From an uncultured Clostridia bacterium (lineage in GTDB: Bacteria; Bacillota; Clostridia; Oscillospirales; Ruminococcaceae): DNA of 64,000 bases. Location: NCBI GenBank assembly GCA_947630845.1, contig CANRJB010000001.1, positions 1 through 64,000 of the forward strand. The letters run 5' to 3'. The position numbers were made by a program, and so were the translations under genes. The notes beneath the pieces were generated by a model. That model was not told where the DNA came from and made no database searches. It saw nothing but the letters and a program-made list of their open reading frames with translations. Positions 7,882 to 15,932 of this stretch are shown here, one piece after another (position 1 is the stretch's first letter; the number at the start of each line of letters is the position of its first letter).

Positions 7882-9281
7882 ACCTGTTCCGTCCATTCCC
7901 ACCAGTTGATCTGTTCCAGTTCATAGCGCAGACCCTCAAGCTGTTCTGCAACTGCCTGCGGAGAAGGTCCTCCGAATGAGGAACGCTCTTTCAGACAATG
8001 CTCCAGACTGATGGCTTCGTACACATCCTCATTAAAGAGATCAGACATTTTCCGGTATTCTGCAATCGGCAGCGTTTCAAGCGTCAGTCCCTCCCGGATA
8101 CACTGCGCTACAAGCGTACCGGTGATCTTGTAGGCATCCCGGAACGGCATACCATTTTTCACCAGATAATCTGCACAGTCGGTTGCATTGATGAAACCGC
8201 CTGCGGCAGCTTTCCGCATGTTGTCCTTCAGCACACGCATGGTTTTCAGCATGGGAATAAAGGTCTTTACGCAGAGTTTCACATTGTCAATGGCATCAAA
8301 AATCGCTTCCTTATCCTCCTGCATATCCTTGTTATAGGCAAGCGGCAAGCCTTTGAGCATGGAGAGCAGCGTCATGAGATCGCCGTTCACCCTGCCTGTC
8401 TTGCCCCGGATAAGCTCAGTCACATCGGGGTTTTTCTTTTGCGGCATGATGGACGAACCCGTTGCAAAGGCATCATCCAGCTCCACAAACTTGAATTCCC
8501 ACGAACACCAGAGGATGATTTCCTCCGAAAAACGGCTCAGATGCGTCATGATCAGCGACAACGCACAGCATAGCTCCACACAGAAATCTCTGTCCGACAC
8601 TCCATCCAGACTGTTGTCCGTCGGTCGGTCAAATTCAAGCAGCCTTGCCGTCTGCCAGCGGTCGATGGGGTAGGTCGTTCCGGCAAGCGCACCGCATCCG
8701 AGGGGCGACTCATTCATCCGCTCCTTCACATCATGCAGCCGCAGCAAATCACGTCGGAGCATCTGTGCATAGGCAAGCAGATGATGTGCAAAGGTCACAG
8801 GCTGTGCCCTTTGCAGATGCGTGTAGCCGGGCATGACAGTCTCCGTATGCTGCTCTGCCATATCGCAGAGCGTGCCTGTCAGCTCATGCACAAGCTTTGC
8901 GATCTCATCGATCTCATCCCGCAGATACAGCCGGATGTCCAGTGCAACCTGATCGTTCCGGGAGCGGGCAGTATGCAGACGTTTTCCGGTATCCCCAAGA
9001 CGTTTTGTCAGCTCTGCCTCAACGAACATATGAATGTCCTCCGCATTCGGGTCAAATTCCAGTACACCGCTCTCAATATCTGCCAGTATCCCCTGTAAGC
9101 CTTTTACAATTGCTTCGCTCTCACTTTTTGCAATGATGCCGCAGTCACCGAGCATAGTTGCATGGGCAATGCTGCCCCGGATATCCTGTGCATACATTCT
9201 TGCATCAAATGCAATGGATGAATTGAATGCATTGACGGTCGCATCGACCTCTTTTGAAAATCTTCCTGCCCATAGTGCCAT
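7878..9281 (-). CDS. argH: Argininosuccinate lyase
   Basis: ArgH splits argininosuccinate into arginine and fumarate. The 467-residue protein carries the fumarase/aspartase signature GSSIMPQKKNPDV and the paired motifs HTARSRNDQVALD and TVMPGYTHLQRAQPV. The ATG follows CCGGAGGAAACGCT. It belongs to the operon after the pentapeptide gene, separated by 65 bases that contain a hairpin. Confidence 0.95.
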   Translation of the reverse strand: MALWAGRFSKEVDATVNAFNSSIAFDARMYAQDIRGSIAHATMLGDCGIIAKSESEAIVKGLQGILADIESGVLEFDPNAEDIHMFVEAELTKRLGDTGKRLHTARSRNDQVALDIRLYLRDEIDEIAKLVHELTGTLCDMAEQHTETVMPGYTHLQRAQPVTFAHHLLAYAQMLRRDLLRLHDVKERMNESPLGCGALAGTTYPIDRWQTARLLEFDRPTDNSLDGVSDRDFCVELCCALSLIMTHLSRFSEEIILWCSWEFKFVELDDAFATGSSIMPQKKNPDVTELIRGKTGRVNGDLMTLLSMLKGLPLAYNKDMQEDKEAIFDAIDNVKLCVKTFIPMLKTMRVLKDNMRKAAAGGFINATDCADYLVKNGMPFRDAYKITGTLVAQCIREGLTLETLPIAEYRKMSDLFNEDVYEAISLEHCLKERSSFGGPSPQAVAEQLEGLRYELEQINWWEWTEQV

Positions 9282-9311
9282 AGCGTTTCCTCCGGTTTTG
9301 TAAATGACAGC

Positions 9312-9338
9312 GCCGGAAACCTGTACACAGGCTTCCGG
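9312..9338 (-). other. Hairpin inside arg operon
   Basis: An inverted repeat (CCGGAAGCCTGT... ACAGGTTTCCGG on the minus strand) sits between the pentapeptide gene and argH. No U-run follows on the transcribed strand, so it is more likely an mRNA stability or processing element than a terminator. Confidence 0.5.
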
Positions 9339-9346
9339 GCTTCTGT

Positions 9347-9784
9347 TTAATTATTGTGCAGTTCCTTGTATGCGGAAAGCAGATCACGCACCGGAATACC
9401 GTCGATCGTGGCATTGCCCCAGATGCATTTGTTGAACTGTGTGCCCGAAAAGCCGATGCTTTCAAACACAGAATCTGCCATGCTCAGATGCTCCAGCTTT
9501 GCACCGCTCATATCAAGATGCTTTACCTCTGCACCTGTCAGGTTGGCATTGGCAAAAGCTGCCCCATGCATATCCAATGACTGAAAGGATGTCCCACGCA
9601 TCGCCATATTCCGGAATTGTGCATTCTCCATGCTGCTTTCCTCAATACGCATCTCATCGAGTGTGGAATTTGTCACCGCTGCACAGAAAAGATTGCTGCC
9701 GCTGAATACGGCACACTCCATATCCACGTCCTCCAACACGGCTCTTTTTAGATTTTCGCCGTTCAGCACCTTCTCATCTGCCAT
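9347..9784 (-). CDS. Pentapeptide-repeat protein in arg operon
   Basis: A 145-residue protein built of pentapeptide repeats of the A(D/N)LxG style: LNGENLKRAVLEDVDMECAVF, SGSNLF, MRGTSFQSLDMHGAAFANANLTGAEV, MSGAKLEHLSMADSVF. Such repeats form a four-sided right-handed beta-helix. There is no signal peptide, so it is cytosolic. Its start is three bases after the argG stop, so it is certainly in the arg operon. The family includes gyrase-protecting DNA mimics as well as many of unknown role; nothing here assigns a target. Confidence 0.8.
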   Translation of the reverse strand: MADEKVLNGENLKRAVLEDVDMECAVFSGSNLFCAAVTNSTLDEMRIEESSMENAQFRNMAMRGTSFQSLDMHGAAFANANLTGAEVKHLDMSGAKLEHLSMADSVFESIGFSGTQFNKCIWGNATIDGIPVRDLLSAYKELHNN

Positions 9785-9787
9785 GAC

Positions 9788-11023
9788 TCAGTCCTTCTTT
9801 TCAGCACGCTGCTGGTCAAGCTTTGCCTTTACCTTGATCGGCAGACCGAACAGATTGATAAAGCCTGCACTGTCCTTCTGGTCATAGACCTCATCCGCAT
9901 CGAAGGTAGCGACCTGCTCATCATAGAGCGTGTAGGGAGATGTCACGCCGGCGTTGATGATGTTACCCTTGTAGAGCTTCAGGCGCACATCACCCGTCAC
10001 AGTTTTCTGTGTCTCTGTCACAAAGGCAGACATTGCTTCACGCAGAGGAGTAAACCACTGACCATTGTATACGATGTCAGCAAACTTGATGCCGAGATAC
10101 TGCTTGACTCTTGCAGTTTCCTTGTCAATAGTGATCGTTTCCAGCACTTCGTGAGCATGGTACAGAATCGCACCGCCGGGAGTCTCATACACACCTCTGG
10201 ACTTCATGCCGACCAGACGATTCTCCACGAGGTCAGCCAGACCGATGCCGTTCTCACCGCCGAGCTTGTTCAGCGTCTTAACGATACCTGTACCATTCAT
10301 CTCTACACCGTCAATGGCAGTAGGGACACCCTTCTCGAAATGAATGGTCACATAAGTAGGCTTGTCCGGCGCATCAATGGGGGAAACGCCCATTTCAAGG
10401 AAACCGGGTTTCTCATACTGCGGCTCATTAGCCGGATCTTCAAGGTCAAGCCCTTCATGAGACAGATGCCAGAGATTCTTGTCCTTGGAATAATTAGTCT
10501 CACGGTTGATCTTCAGCGGAATATTGTGTGCTTCTGCATAGTCGATCTCCTGATCACGGGATTTCATATCCCAGATACGCCACGGAGCAATGATCTCCAT
10601 GTCCGGTGCAAATGCCTTGATGGCAAGCTCAAAGCGCACCTGATCGTTGCCCTTGCCGGTACAGCCGTGACAGATGGCATCTGCACCCTCCTTCAGGGCG
10701 ATCTCTGCAATTCTCTTGGCGATGATCGGACGTGCAAAGGACGTTCCGAGCATATATCTGTTCTCATAGATCGCACCAGCCTGCACGGTCGGGAACACAT
10801 AGTCCGTGATAAACTCCTCTGTCAGGTCTTCAATGTAGAGCTTGGACGCACCCGTTTTGAGAGCCTTCTCCTCCAGACCATCAAGCTCTGTGCCCTGCCC
10901 CACGTCTCCGGAAACAGCAATGACCTCACAGTTATTGTAGTTCTCCTTCAGCCACGGAATGATAATAGAAGTATCCAGACCGCCGGAATATGCCAGTACT
11001 ACCTTTTTGATTTCTTTTGCCAT
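9788..11023 (-). CDS. argG: Argininosuccinate synthase
   Basis: ArgG joins citrulline and aspartate using ATP. The 411-residue protein opens with [18 protein letters not shown], the N-type ATP pyrophosphatase loop, and contains [13 protein letters not shown] and [10 protein letters not shown]. The ATG at 11023 follows GTTCAGGAGGAG. It is the first gene of the arg operon; a consensus promoter lies 60-90 bases upstream. Confidence 0.96.
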   Translation of the reverse strand: MAKEIKKVVLAYSGGLDTSIIIPWLKENYNNCEVIAVSGDVGQGTELDGLEEKALKTGASKLYIEDLTEEFITDYVFPTVQAGAIYENRYMLGTSFARPIIAKRIAEIALKEGADAICHGCTGKGNDQVRFELAIKAFAPDMEIIAPWRIWDMKSRDQEIDYAEAHNIPLKINRETNYSKDKNLWHLSHEGLDLEDPANEPQYEKPGFLEMGVSPIDAPDKPTYVTIHFEKGVPTAIDGVEMNGTGIVKTLNKLGGENGIGLADLVENRLVGMKSRGVYETPGGAILYHAHEVLETITIDKETARVKQYLGIKFADIVYNGQWFTPLREAMSAFVTETQKTVTGDVRLKLYKGNIINAGVTSPYTLYDEQVATFDADEVYDQKDSAGFINLFGLPIKVKAKLDQQRAEKKD

Positions 11024-11083
11024 GATAAACTCCTCCTGAACCTGCCGGCTGCATCAACATACCAGCACATAATAAACATTATT

Positions 11084-11112
11084 ATTATACACCATCCATC
11101 TATGCTTGTCAA
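11084..11112 (-). promoter_or_regulatory. arg operon promoter
   Basis: On the minus strand TTGACA (11107-11112), a 17-base spacer and TATAAT (11084-11089) form a full consensus sigma-A promoter about 60 bases before the argG start. With such strength, repression is the likely control mode. Confidence 0.85.
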
Positions 11113-11118
11113 GCATTT

Positions 11119-11132
11119 TGTATAAATATACA
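11119..11132. promoter_or_regulatory. Candidate arginine-repressor operator
   Basis: TGTATAAATATACA has perfect six-base arms (TGTATA/TATACA) and ends seven bases upstream of the argG -35. The AT-rich palindrome resembles ARG boxes of Gram-positive ArgR/AhrC. A second, looser block with TGAAT/ATTCA half-sites is at 11155-11190. The assignment is inference; no argR gene is in the window. Confidence 0.5.
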
Positions 11133-11575
11133 AATAAATTTTACATTTTTATGTCTTTCATGCATTTATTCATGCATATTATGAATATGCAGTATTGTCA
11201 ATCTCTTTTCTGACCCTGTCAGGTCTTCCGGACATGCTTTGATAAAAAATAACAATATTTCTTATCCAGTGCATCTCTGATGCAATTGCAGGGTGGTTTT
11301 TTTCTGTTTCCTTTTTCAACAGCAGTGCAAAATCACCAAATGTATATAATTTGGTAATCTATGCTAAATTATAGTACAATTTTAAGCAGGAAAGTTGTCA
11401 GATAATTGACTTTCAACATCCCCATTCTTGACTTTCAACAGCTTTTCCCCTATTCTTTCAACAGAAAATCCATGCCATGCTTCGACACGATTCTCCATTA
11501 TTTCCCATATTTCGCTATTGATTTCTTTAGAAAAATGTGTTACTATAGTATTCGTAGAGCAAAGGAGGAGAGATC
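11133..11575. other. Intergenic region between argG and spo0A
   Basis: About 440 bases without a coding frame. It contains the ArgR-like half-sites at 11155-11190, four spaced 0A-like sites at 11411-11487, a possible -10 (TATAGT at 11544-11549, weak -35) and the spo0A ribosome site AAAGGAGGAG. The stretch 11200-11400 shows nothing I can interpret. Confidence 0.5.
11411..11487 (-). promoter_or_regulatory. Tandem array of four 0A-box-like sites
   Basis: Reading the minus strand, TGTTGAAA occurs at 11411-11418, 11433-11440 and 11456-11463, and TGTCGAAG at 11480-11487. The last contains a perfect Spo0A box core (TGTCGAA); the others differ by one base. Start-to-start spacing is 22, 23 and 24 bases, about two helical turns, so all face one side of the DNA. 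They lie 90-165 bases before spo0A, which suggests autoregulation. Confidence 0.6.
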
Positions 11576-12343
11576 ATGACCACCAAAAAGAAGATTTTAA
11601 TTGGTGACGATACTGTGGATTATGGAATCACAACCGCAAGTACCCTGCGCAACTATGATCTGTATGCAATCACACGCCGAAAGGATGGCAACGTTCTGCT
11701 GAACACCATACTGGAAGAAAAACCGGATGTTGTTGTGATCGATAGTGTCATGCCCCACATGGATGCCATTGAGCTGATCAAACGCACCAAAGCGGAAGCA
11801 TCAGAATTTCCTGCATTCATCGTAACGTCCGGCTATGACAATCCCTTCGTGGAAAGGCAGATCATGGAGCTTGGCGCAAAATATTTCATGCTCAAACCAT
11901 TTGAAATATCTGTGCTTGCGGAACGCATCCTGTCACTGACATCCCAGAACAGCGGCATTCATCAGTCAGGTCAGGATCTGGAAGTTGTGGTGACAGAAGT
12001 CATCCATCAGCTCGGCGTACCTGCCCATATCAAGGGCTACCACTATCTGCGTTCCGCTATTCTGTCGTCCATCGAGAACCCGGAGCTGCTCGAAAGTGTG
12101 ACAAAGCTCCTGTATCCCACTGTAGCGCAGAAATTCAGCACCACTTCCTCCCGTGTGGAGAGAGCCATCCGCCATGCCATCGAGATCGCATGGGACAGAG
12201 GGGATCTGGATGTGCTGAATGCTTTCTTCGGCTACACCGTCAACACCTGCAAGGGAAAACCCACCAATTCAGAATTTATCGCCCTTGTGACGGACAAGCT
12301 GCGTCTTCAGCAGAAATCCGGAGGTGAACTGGCGATCCGATAA
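11576..12343 (+). CDS. spo0A: Sporulation master regulator Spo0A
   Basis: A 255-residue response regulator. The receiver has the acidic pair Asp11-Asp12, phosphoacceptor Asp56 in VVVIDSVMP, and lysine in YFMLKPF. A short linker leads to the C-terminal DNA-binding domain, recognisable by [43 protein letters not shown] and [12 protein letters not shown]. This domain reads the 0A box and is specific to Spo0A. Phosphorylated Spo0A switches endospore formers into sporulation. The usual neighbour spoIVB is absent; argG is divergent upstream. Confidence 0.97.
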   Translation: MTTKKKILIGDDTVDYGITTASTLRNYDLYAITRRKDGNVLLNTILEEKPDVVVIDSVMPHMDAIELIKRTKAEASEFPAFIVTSGYDNPFVERQIMELGAKYFMLKPFEISVLAERILSLTSQNSGIHQSGQDLEVVVTEVIHQLGVPAHIKGYHYLRSAILSSIENPELLESVTKLLYPTVAQKFSTTSSRVERAIRHAIEIAWDRGDLDVLNAFFGYTVNTCKGKPTNSEFIALVTDKLRLQQKSGGELAIR

Positions 12344-12355
12344 GAAAACAAACAT

Positions 12356-12389
12356 AAAAGCAAGAGCGGAGTTGTCTGCTCTTGCTTTT
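12356..12389. terminator. Bidirectional terminator after spo0A
   Basis: AAAAGCAAGAGC (12356-12367) pairs with GCTCTTGCTTTT (12378-12389) across a ten-base loop, with an A-run on one side and a T-run on the other. It separates convergent spo0A and the solute-binding protein gene. Confidence 0.88.
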
Positions 12390-12394
12390 CTTCC

Positions 12395-14554
12395 TCATGA
12401 ATGCTCCGCAAGGTAGATACTCACCCTGCTCTGCATATTGTCCGCCGCCTGCTGTGCCGTCTGATCCCCGGCAAAGAACATCTGCGCCTCCTCGCTCACA
12501 ATGTTGGAGATCGTATAGTTATAATAGTCACTCTTTGTCGTGGCATCAATGACAGACAGGAAGGTATCCATCTCTGTCTGCGTGATCGTGCCGTCAGATT
12601 CCTGTATCGCTGTGTCGATCTGCTTTTGCAGGGAACTGCGGCGGACAGGCAGATACATGACAGAGCTGTCCTGCATCTCCTCGGAGAGCAGATACTTAAA
12701 GAATTCCCATATTTCTGCCTTATGTGCCGACTGGCTGTACATCGCCATCTCGCCGGTGCAGGCAAATTGTGCGCCGTTTCCGATGCCGTCTGCGGTGGGA
12801 TAACCGATGAACGAGACATCCGCATCCCCGAAATCATTCGCAATGCGTTCGTGAAAATCACCCGGCGAATAAAAATATTCTGCTTTCAGACAGATATCTC
12901 CCTCCTCTGCACTGTACATGCTCAGATCATCCGGAAAGGTATTGCAAAATTCCAGAAACCCGATCATCTCCGGAGAATCAAGGTGACATTCTGCGGTTTT
13001 TGTATCAATGTAGGTGTTCATAATGCCTGTGCAGAAGCTGTCAAGTACATACGATTTGGTTGGTCTTTCTGTGAACAGCATCCCCTCTGGTACACTTTGT
13101 GCAATACGATTGTAATCGGCAAGTGTCAGTCCCTGTGCATCGCCGGTCATATCCGTGCGCCCTACGACAGTGGAAAGAGAAAAACTGTTCCCGAAACGGT
13201 ACAATTTCCCTTCATATGCCATAGCATCAAAGAAATTCATCACATAATCATCCTTGTGGAAATCCTCGTCTGCCTCCATCCATGCATACAGATCCTCGAA
13301 CAGACCCTTGTCCACGTAATTCTCCCATGGCAGAGAGTCGGTGCAGATGATGTCCGGCACATTTCCCGACAGCAAGTCCTTCTCAAACATCTCAATGCAC
13401 TTATCCCGATAATGCCCCGGTGCTGCATCATTATCAAAGTAGTCCTCATAATCCTGCATCACAATGCGAATCGTCTTGCTCTGTCGGTTGAAACTGTTGA
13501 CGGCAGCAGAAATGGCAGTGCTGTCCATCACACTTGCAAGCGTGATCAGCTCCATATTCTGCATCTCCTCTTCCGTTCTTCGTGTGAGCAGATAAATTCC
13601 GCCATCATCGCCGTAGGTACTCACACAAAGCCGTCCATCTGCGGTCATTATGACATTTATAAGATACTCTCCCATGATGTCAGATGCTGCCCAATCCGCA
13701 AGCACCTCCGCCGTCATATCGGCATGTACCGCATAAAATGCCTCACTGTCATACACCCCAAACAGCACATCCCCATACCCACTGCATACGCCTTTCCATT
13801 GCTCCGGCAATCCCTCAATTTTCAGGCTCTCCTTGACACCGCTGACCTGATCGACTCTGCTGATGCGATTGTCCGTTGCAAGATAGACGCTGCCATCCGC
13901 ACCAGTGAACAGTTCTCCTCCATTTGTCCCATGCAGTTGGTTGTCGATCCTGTTCCAGTCCTTGTCCACAAGATAATAATCCCCGTTCGACCATGCGCTT
14001 TCAAGTACACAGTAACCGCTCTCTGTCGGGACAACACTGCTGATGACCTTATCATCGGCTGTGATGGTGAGTTCCGTTTCAGAGAGGTAGTTCCAGTCTG
14101 CATCATAATATTCCACAAACTGCTGACTCTGTGACATATCCTCTGAGATCGGGGTGTAGCTGTAGACAAGTGCATACCCTTCCCCCGACGGCACAACAGC
14201 GTTCACACTCAACGAGTAATCCGTTTCATCGGCATACTTCTCCGTGAAATGAAACGGCTCGGTCAGCGCATCACTTTTCATGTCATACAGATAGTAGTCA
14301 CCGTTTCCGGCATCCGACGTTTTGATACCGTTCAACAGCAGCTTGTCTCCTGCCAGCAGGATGCTCCCGAATTCCGCATTCGCCACCAGTTTCCCTGCCC
14401 ATGAATGGCTGTATGCAATTTCCATCTGCGCACCCCTGACATTCTCTGTGGAACCAAGAGAATCCAGAGACGGCTTTTCCTCTGCTGTCTGTGTTCCGGA
14501 ACATGCCGTACAAAGCAGCAGCACGGCGGTCAGTATGGTCAATCTCCTTTTCAT
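12395..14554 (-). CDS. Large sugar-ABC solute-binding lipoprotein with N-terminal extension
   Basis: A 719-residue lipoprotein. The signal peptide ends in LLLCTACSG, with the lipobox cysteine near residue 18. Residues about 340-719 look like a family 1 extracellular solute-binding protein (SAAVNSFNRQSKTIRIVMQDY, DIICTDSLPWENYVDKGLFEDL, and AEIWEFFKYLLSEEMQ). Residues about 40-335 form a beta-rich region with repeated phrases such as GEGYALVYSY, TESGYCVLES, GADGSVYLATDNRI and ADGRLCVSTYGDDGGIYLL, typical of a beta-propeller. This makes it almost twice the usual size. It follows two sugar permeases and should capture a glycan outside the cell. The ligand is unknown. Confidence 0.85.
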   Translation of the reverse strand: MKRRLTILTAVLLLCTACSGTQTAEEKPSLDSLGSTENVRGAQMEIAYSHSWAGKLVANAEFGSILLAGDKLLLNGIKTSDAGNGDYYLYDMKSDALTEPFHFTEKYADETDYSLSVNAVVPSGEGYALVYSYTPISEDMSQSQQFVEYYDADWNYLSETELTITADDKVISSVVPTESGYCVLESAWSNGDYYLVDKDWNRIDNQLHGTNGGELFTGADGSVYLATDNRISRVDQVSGVKESLKIEGLPEQWKGVCSGYGDVLFGVYDSEAFYAVHADMTAEVLADWAASDIMGEYLINVIMTADGRLCVSTYGDDGGIYLLTRRTEEEMQNMELITLASVMDSTAISAAVNSFNRQSKTIRIVMQDYEDYFDNDAAPGHYRDKCIEMFEKDLLSGNVPDIICTDSLPWENYVDKGLFEDLYAWMEADEDFHKDDYVMNFFDAMAYEGKLYRFGNSFSLSTVVGRTDMTGDAQGLTLADYNRIAQSVPEGMLFTERPTKSYVLDSFCTGIMNTYIDTKTAECHLDSPEMIGFLEFCNTFPDDLSMYSAEEGDICLKAEYFYSPGDFHERIANDFGDADVSFIGYPTADGIGNGAQFACTGEMAMYSQSAHKAEIWEFFKYLLSEEMQDSSVMYLPVRRSSLQKQIDTAIQESDGTITQTEMDTFLSVIDATTKSDYYNYTISNIVSEEAQMFFAGDQTAQQAADNMQSRVSIYLAEHS

Positions 14555-14598
14555 GATGATACCTCCTGTTACTTATCCTGAGAGTCTGTTTCGCCCCT

Positions 14599-14667
14599 CT
14601 GTATACTAATACACATCAGGATGCCGATTTCTGACATCTTTTGATAAGATTCGGTATTTTGTACAAT
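14599..14667 (-). promoter_or_regulatory. Sugar-cluster cis-element, copy 1
   Basis: On the minus strand, the palindrome TTGTACAA (14659-14666) is followed after about 40 bases by CCTGATGTGTATTAGTATAC (from 14620 down), and then a partly conserved stretch to 14581. Nearly the same order occurs upstream of the sugar permease genes at 19819-19897. It probably contains the promoter (TATACA as -10) and an operator for the binding-protein gene. Confidence 0.55.
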
Positions 14668-14691
14668 TATGATACTTATAATTCATATATA

Positions 14692-14733
14692 ATAAACATA
14701 TCTGCCGCACCATGGTACGGCAGATATGTTTAT
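14692..14733. terminator. Long hairpin downstream of MacB-like gene
   Basis: A 16-bp perfect stem (ATAAACATATCTGCCG at 14692-14707 with its complement at 14718-14733) has a ten-base loop holding CCATGG. On the minus strand an AT-rich tail (TTTATTATATA) follows. It may end or attenuate the transcript from the permease genes before the binding-protein promoter. Confidence 0.55.
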
Positions 14734-14831
14734 CTAAGGAGGTTTGATACTCTTGTTATTGAATGATACTGATTTTCTGCACCGCAGATAATTCCATTAT
14801 CCTATCAGGACAGGATGATGGGAAATTTGTA

Positions 14832-15932
14832 TTAAATCTGCGGAATGGCAGAACGGTAGCGGTTCTTGTGCGCCTTCCGCTTGTCGCTGATAAAACGGTT
14901 CAGCCATTTGTATCCCTTCCACAGAAGATGCAATGCACACAGTACCGGATAGATCATGAAAAAAATCTGAGCTCCCAACAGCACCGCTGAATCATAATCC
15001 ATGATCCTTGCAGCATTCTCCCAATAAGGATATGCCGTACTGTCCACTGATATGACCATATCATGGATATGACACAGATTTTTCCATCGTCTGGACAGCG
15101 AATTTCTGTCCGTATTTCTGATGATGTGCATGCAGTCCCGTGTTCCGAAAGCATCCGTCACCGTATTGAGCGCAAAATTCCGCACAGGATCGGGCAGCAC
15201 TGCCTCATAGCATCCCACATAGCTGCCTTGCGTCATACCCATCATGTCTGACGTCATTTCTGCTGACATCGCATCCCCTGTCATCCCACCGGACTGCATC
15301 TGCGCATAGAAATCATAGGAAATGTAGATCCTTGCTGTCTCGCCATATGCTGCATCTGTCGCATAGTCCGACTCCTGCCGGATGACGCCTGCCACGATAC
15401 AGCGTTGGTCATTCAGTATAAATTCTCTGCCGCTGACCTTTGACGAGCCGAAGAGCTGCCATGCCGCAAGCTCATCCAGAACTGCCCTGTCCTTCATAAG
15501 GTCGTTCGGAGAGATGTAGCTGCCGTCAAGCAGTGTCATGGGATGCATGGTGAAGAAATCACCGCCCACAGCCGTCGCCAGCACATTGCCGCTGTTGTTC
15601 TTGTTGCCGCTGACCGGCAGCGTACCGATCGGCGTGCTGCACGCATAATACCAGAGCCGTGCATCCTCAGAAGGGGCTTCAAGTGAGGCAGTCACCATCG
15701 CTGCATCGATCGTCTCTGCAATGCCATCGGCAAGGGTCGTGTCAAACCCTGCCTCCTTCCCCATGAACACACTCACCTGCGCATAGTTCATCGTCCCGTC
15801 GCCTTCCCAGCGTTCTGCTGCCATCTGACTTTCCAGACACAGCGAGCTGTTCACGGCTGTCAGGACACCAACACAGATCAGAGACAAAAGCGCACATCCA
15901 TACCCGATGATACCTTTTTTGGTTATTCTCAT
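14832..15932 (-). CDS. MacB-like periplasmic-core-domain membrane protein
   Basis: A 366-residue protein with one N-terminal membrane segment (about residues 9-28), a large extracytoplasmic domain and one C-terminal segment (about 320-345). The domain resembles the MacB/FtsX periplasmic core: CIVAGVIRQESDYATDAAYGE and the alternating TLLDGSYISPNDLMKDRAVLDELAAWQLFG are typical. A normal MacB-type permease has four membrane segments and an ATPase partner; both are missing. The ATG overlaps the HlyD-like stop in ATGA. It may work with that adaptor as an accessory complex (inference). Confidence 0.6.
   Translation of the reverse strand: MRITKKGIIGYGCALLSLICVGVLTAVNSSLCLESQMAAERWEGDGTMNYAQVSVFMGKEAGFDTTLADGIAETIDAAMVTASLEAPSEDARLWYYACSTPIGTLPVSGNKNNSGNVLATAVGGDFFTMHPMTLLDGSYISPNDLMKDRAVLDELAAWQLFGSSKVSGREFILNDQRCIVAGVIRQESDYATDAAYGETARIYISYDFYAQMQSGGMTGDAMSAEMTSDMMGMTQGSYVGCYEAVLPDPVRNFALNTVTDAFGTRDCMHIIRNTDRNSLSRRWKNLCHIHDMVISVDSTAYPYWENAARIMDYDSAVLLGAQIFFMIYPVLCALHLLWKGYKWLNRFISDKRKAHKNRYRSAIPQI

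Larger units (their letters stand above)
14555..14831. other. Intergenic region between binding protein and MacB-like gene
   Basis: It contains a shared cis-element (14599-14667) and a 16-bp hairpin (14692-14733), followed on the plus strand by AAGGAGG and a 13-codon frame that I do not accept as a gene. No other feature is seen. Confidence 0.5.

Noticed and set aside
12401..14134. Rightward open frame of 577 codons opposite the binding-protein gene
   Set aside because: Opposite a lipoprotein with signal peptide and family motifs; no ribosome site, and the codon pattern mirrors the true gene.
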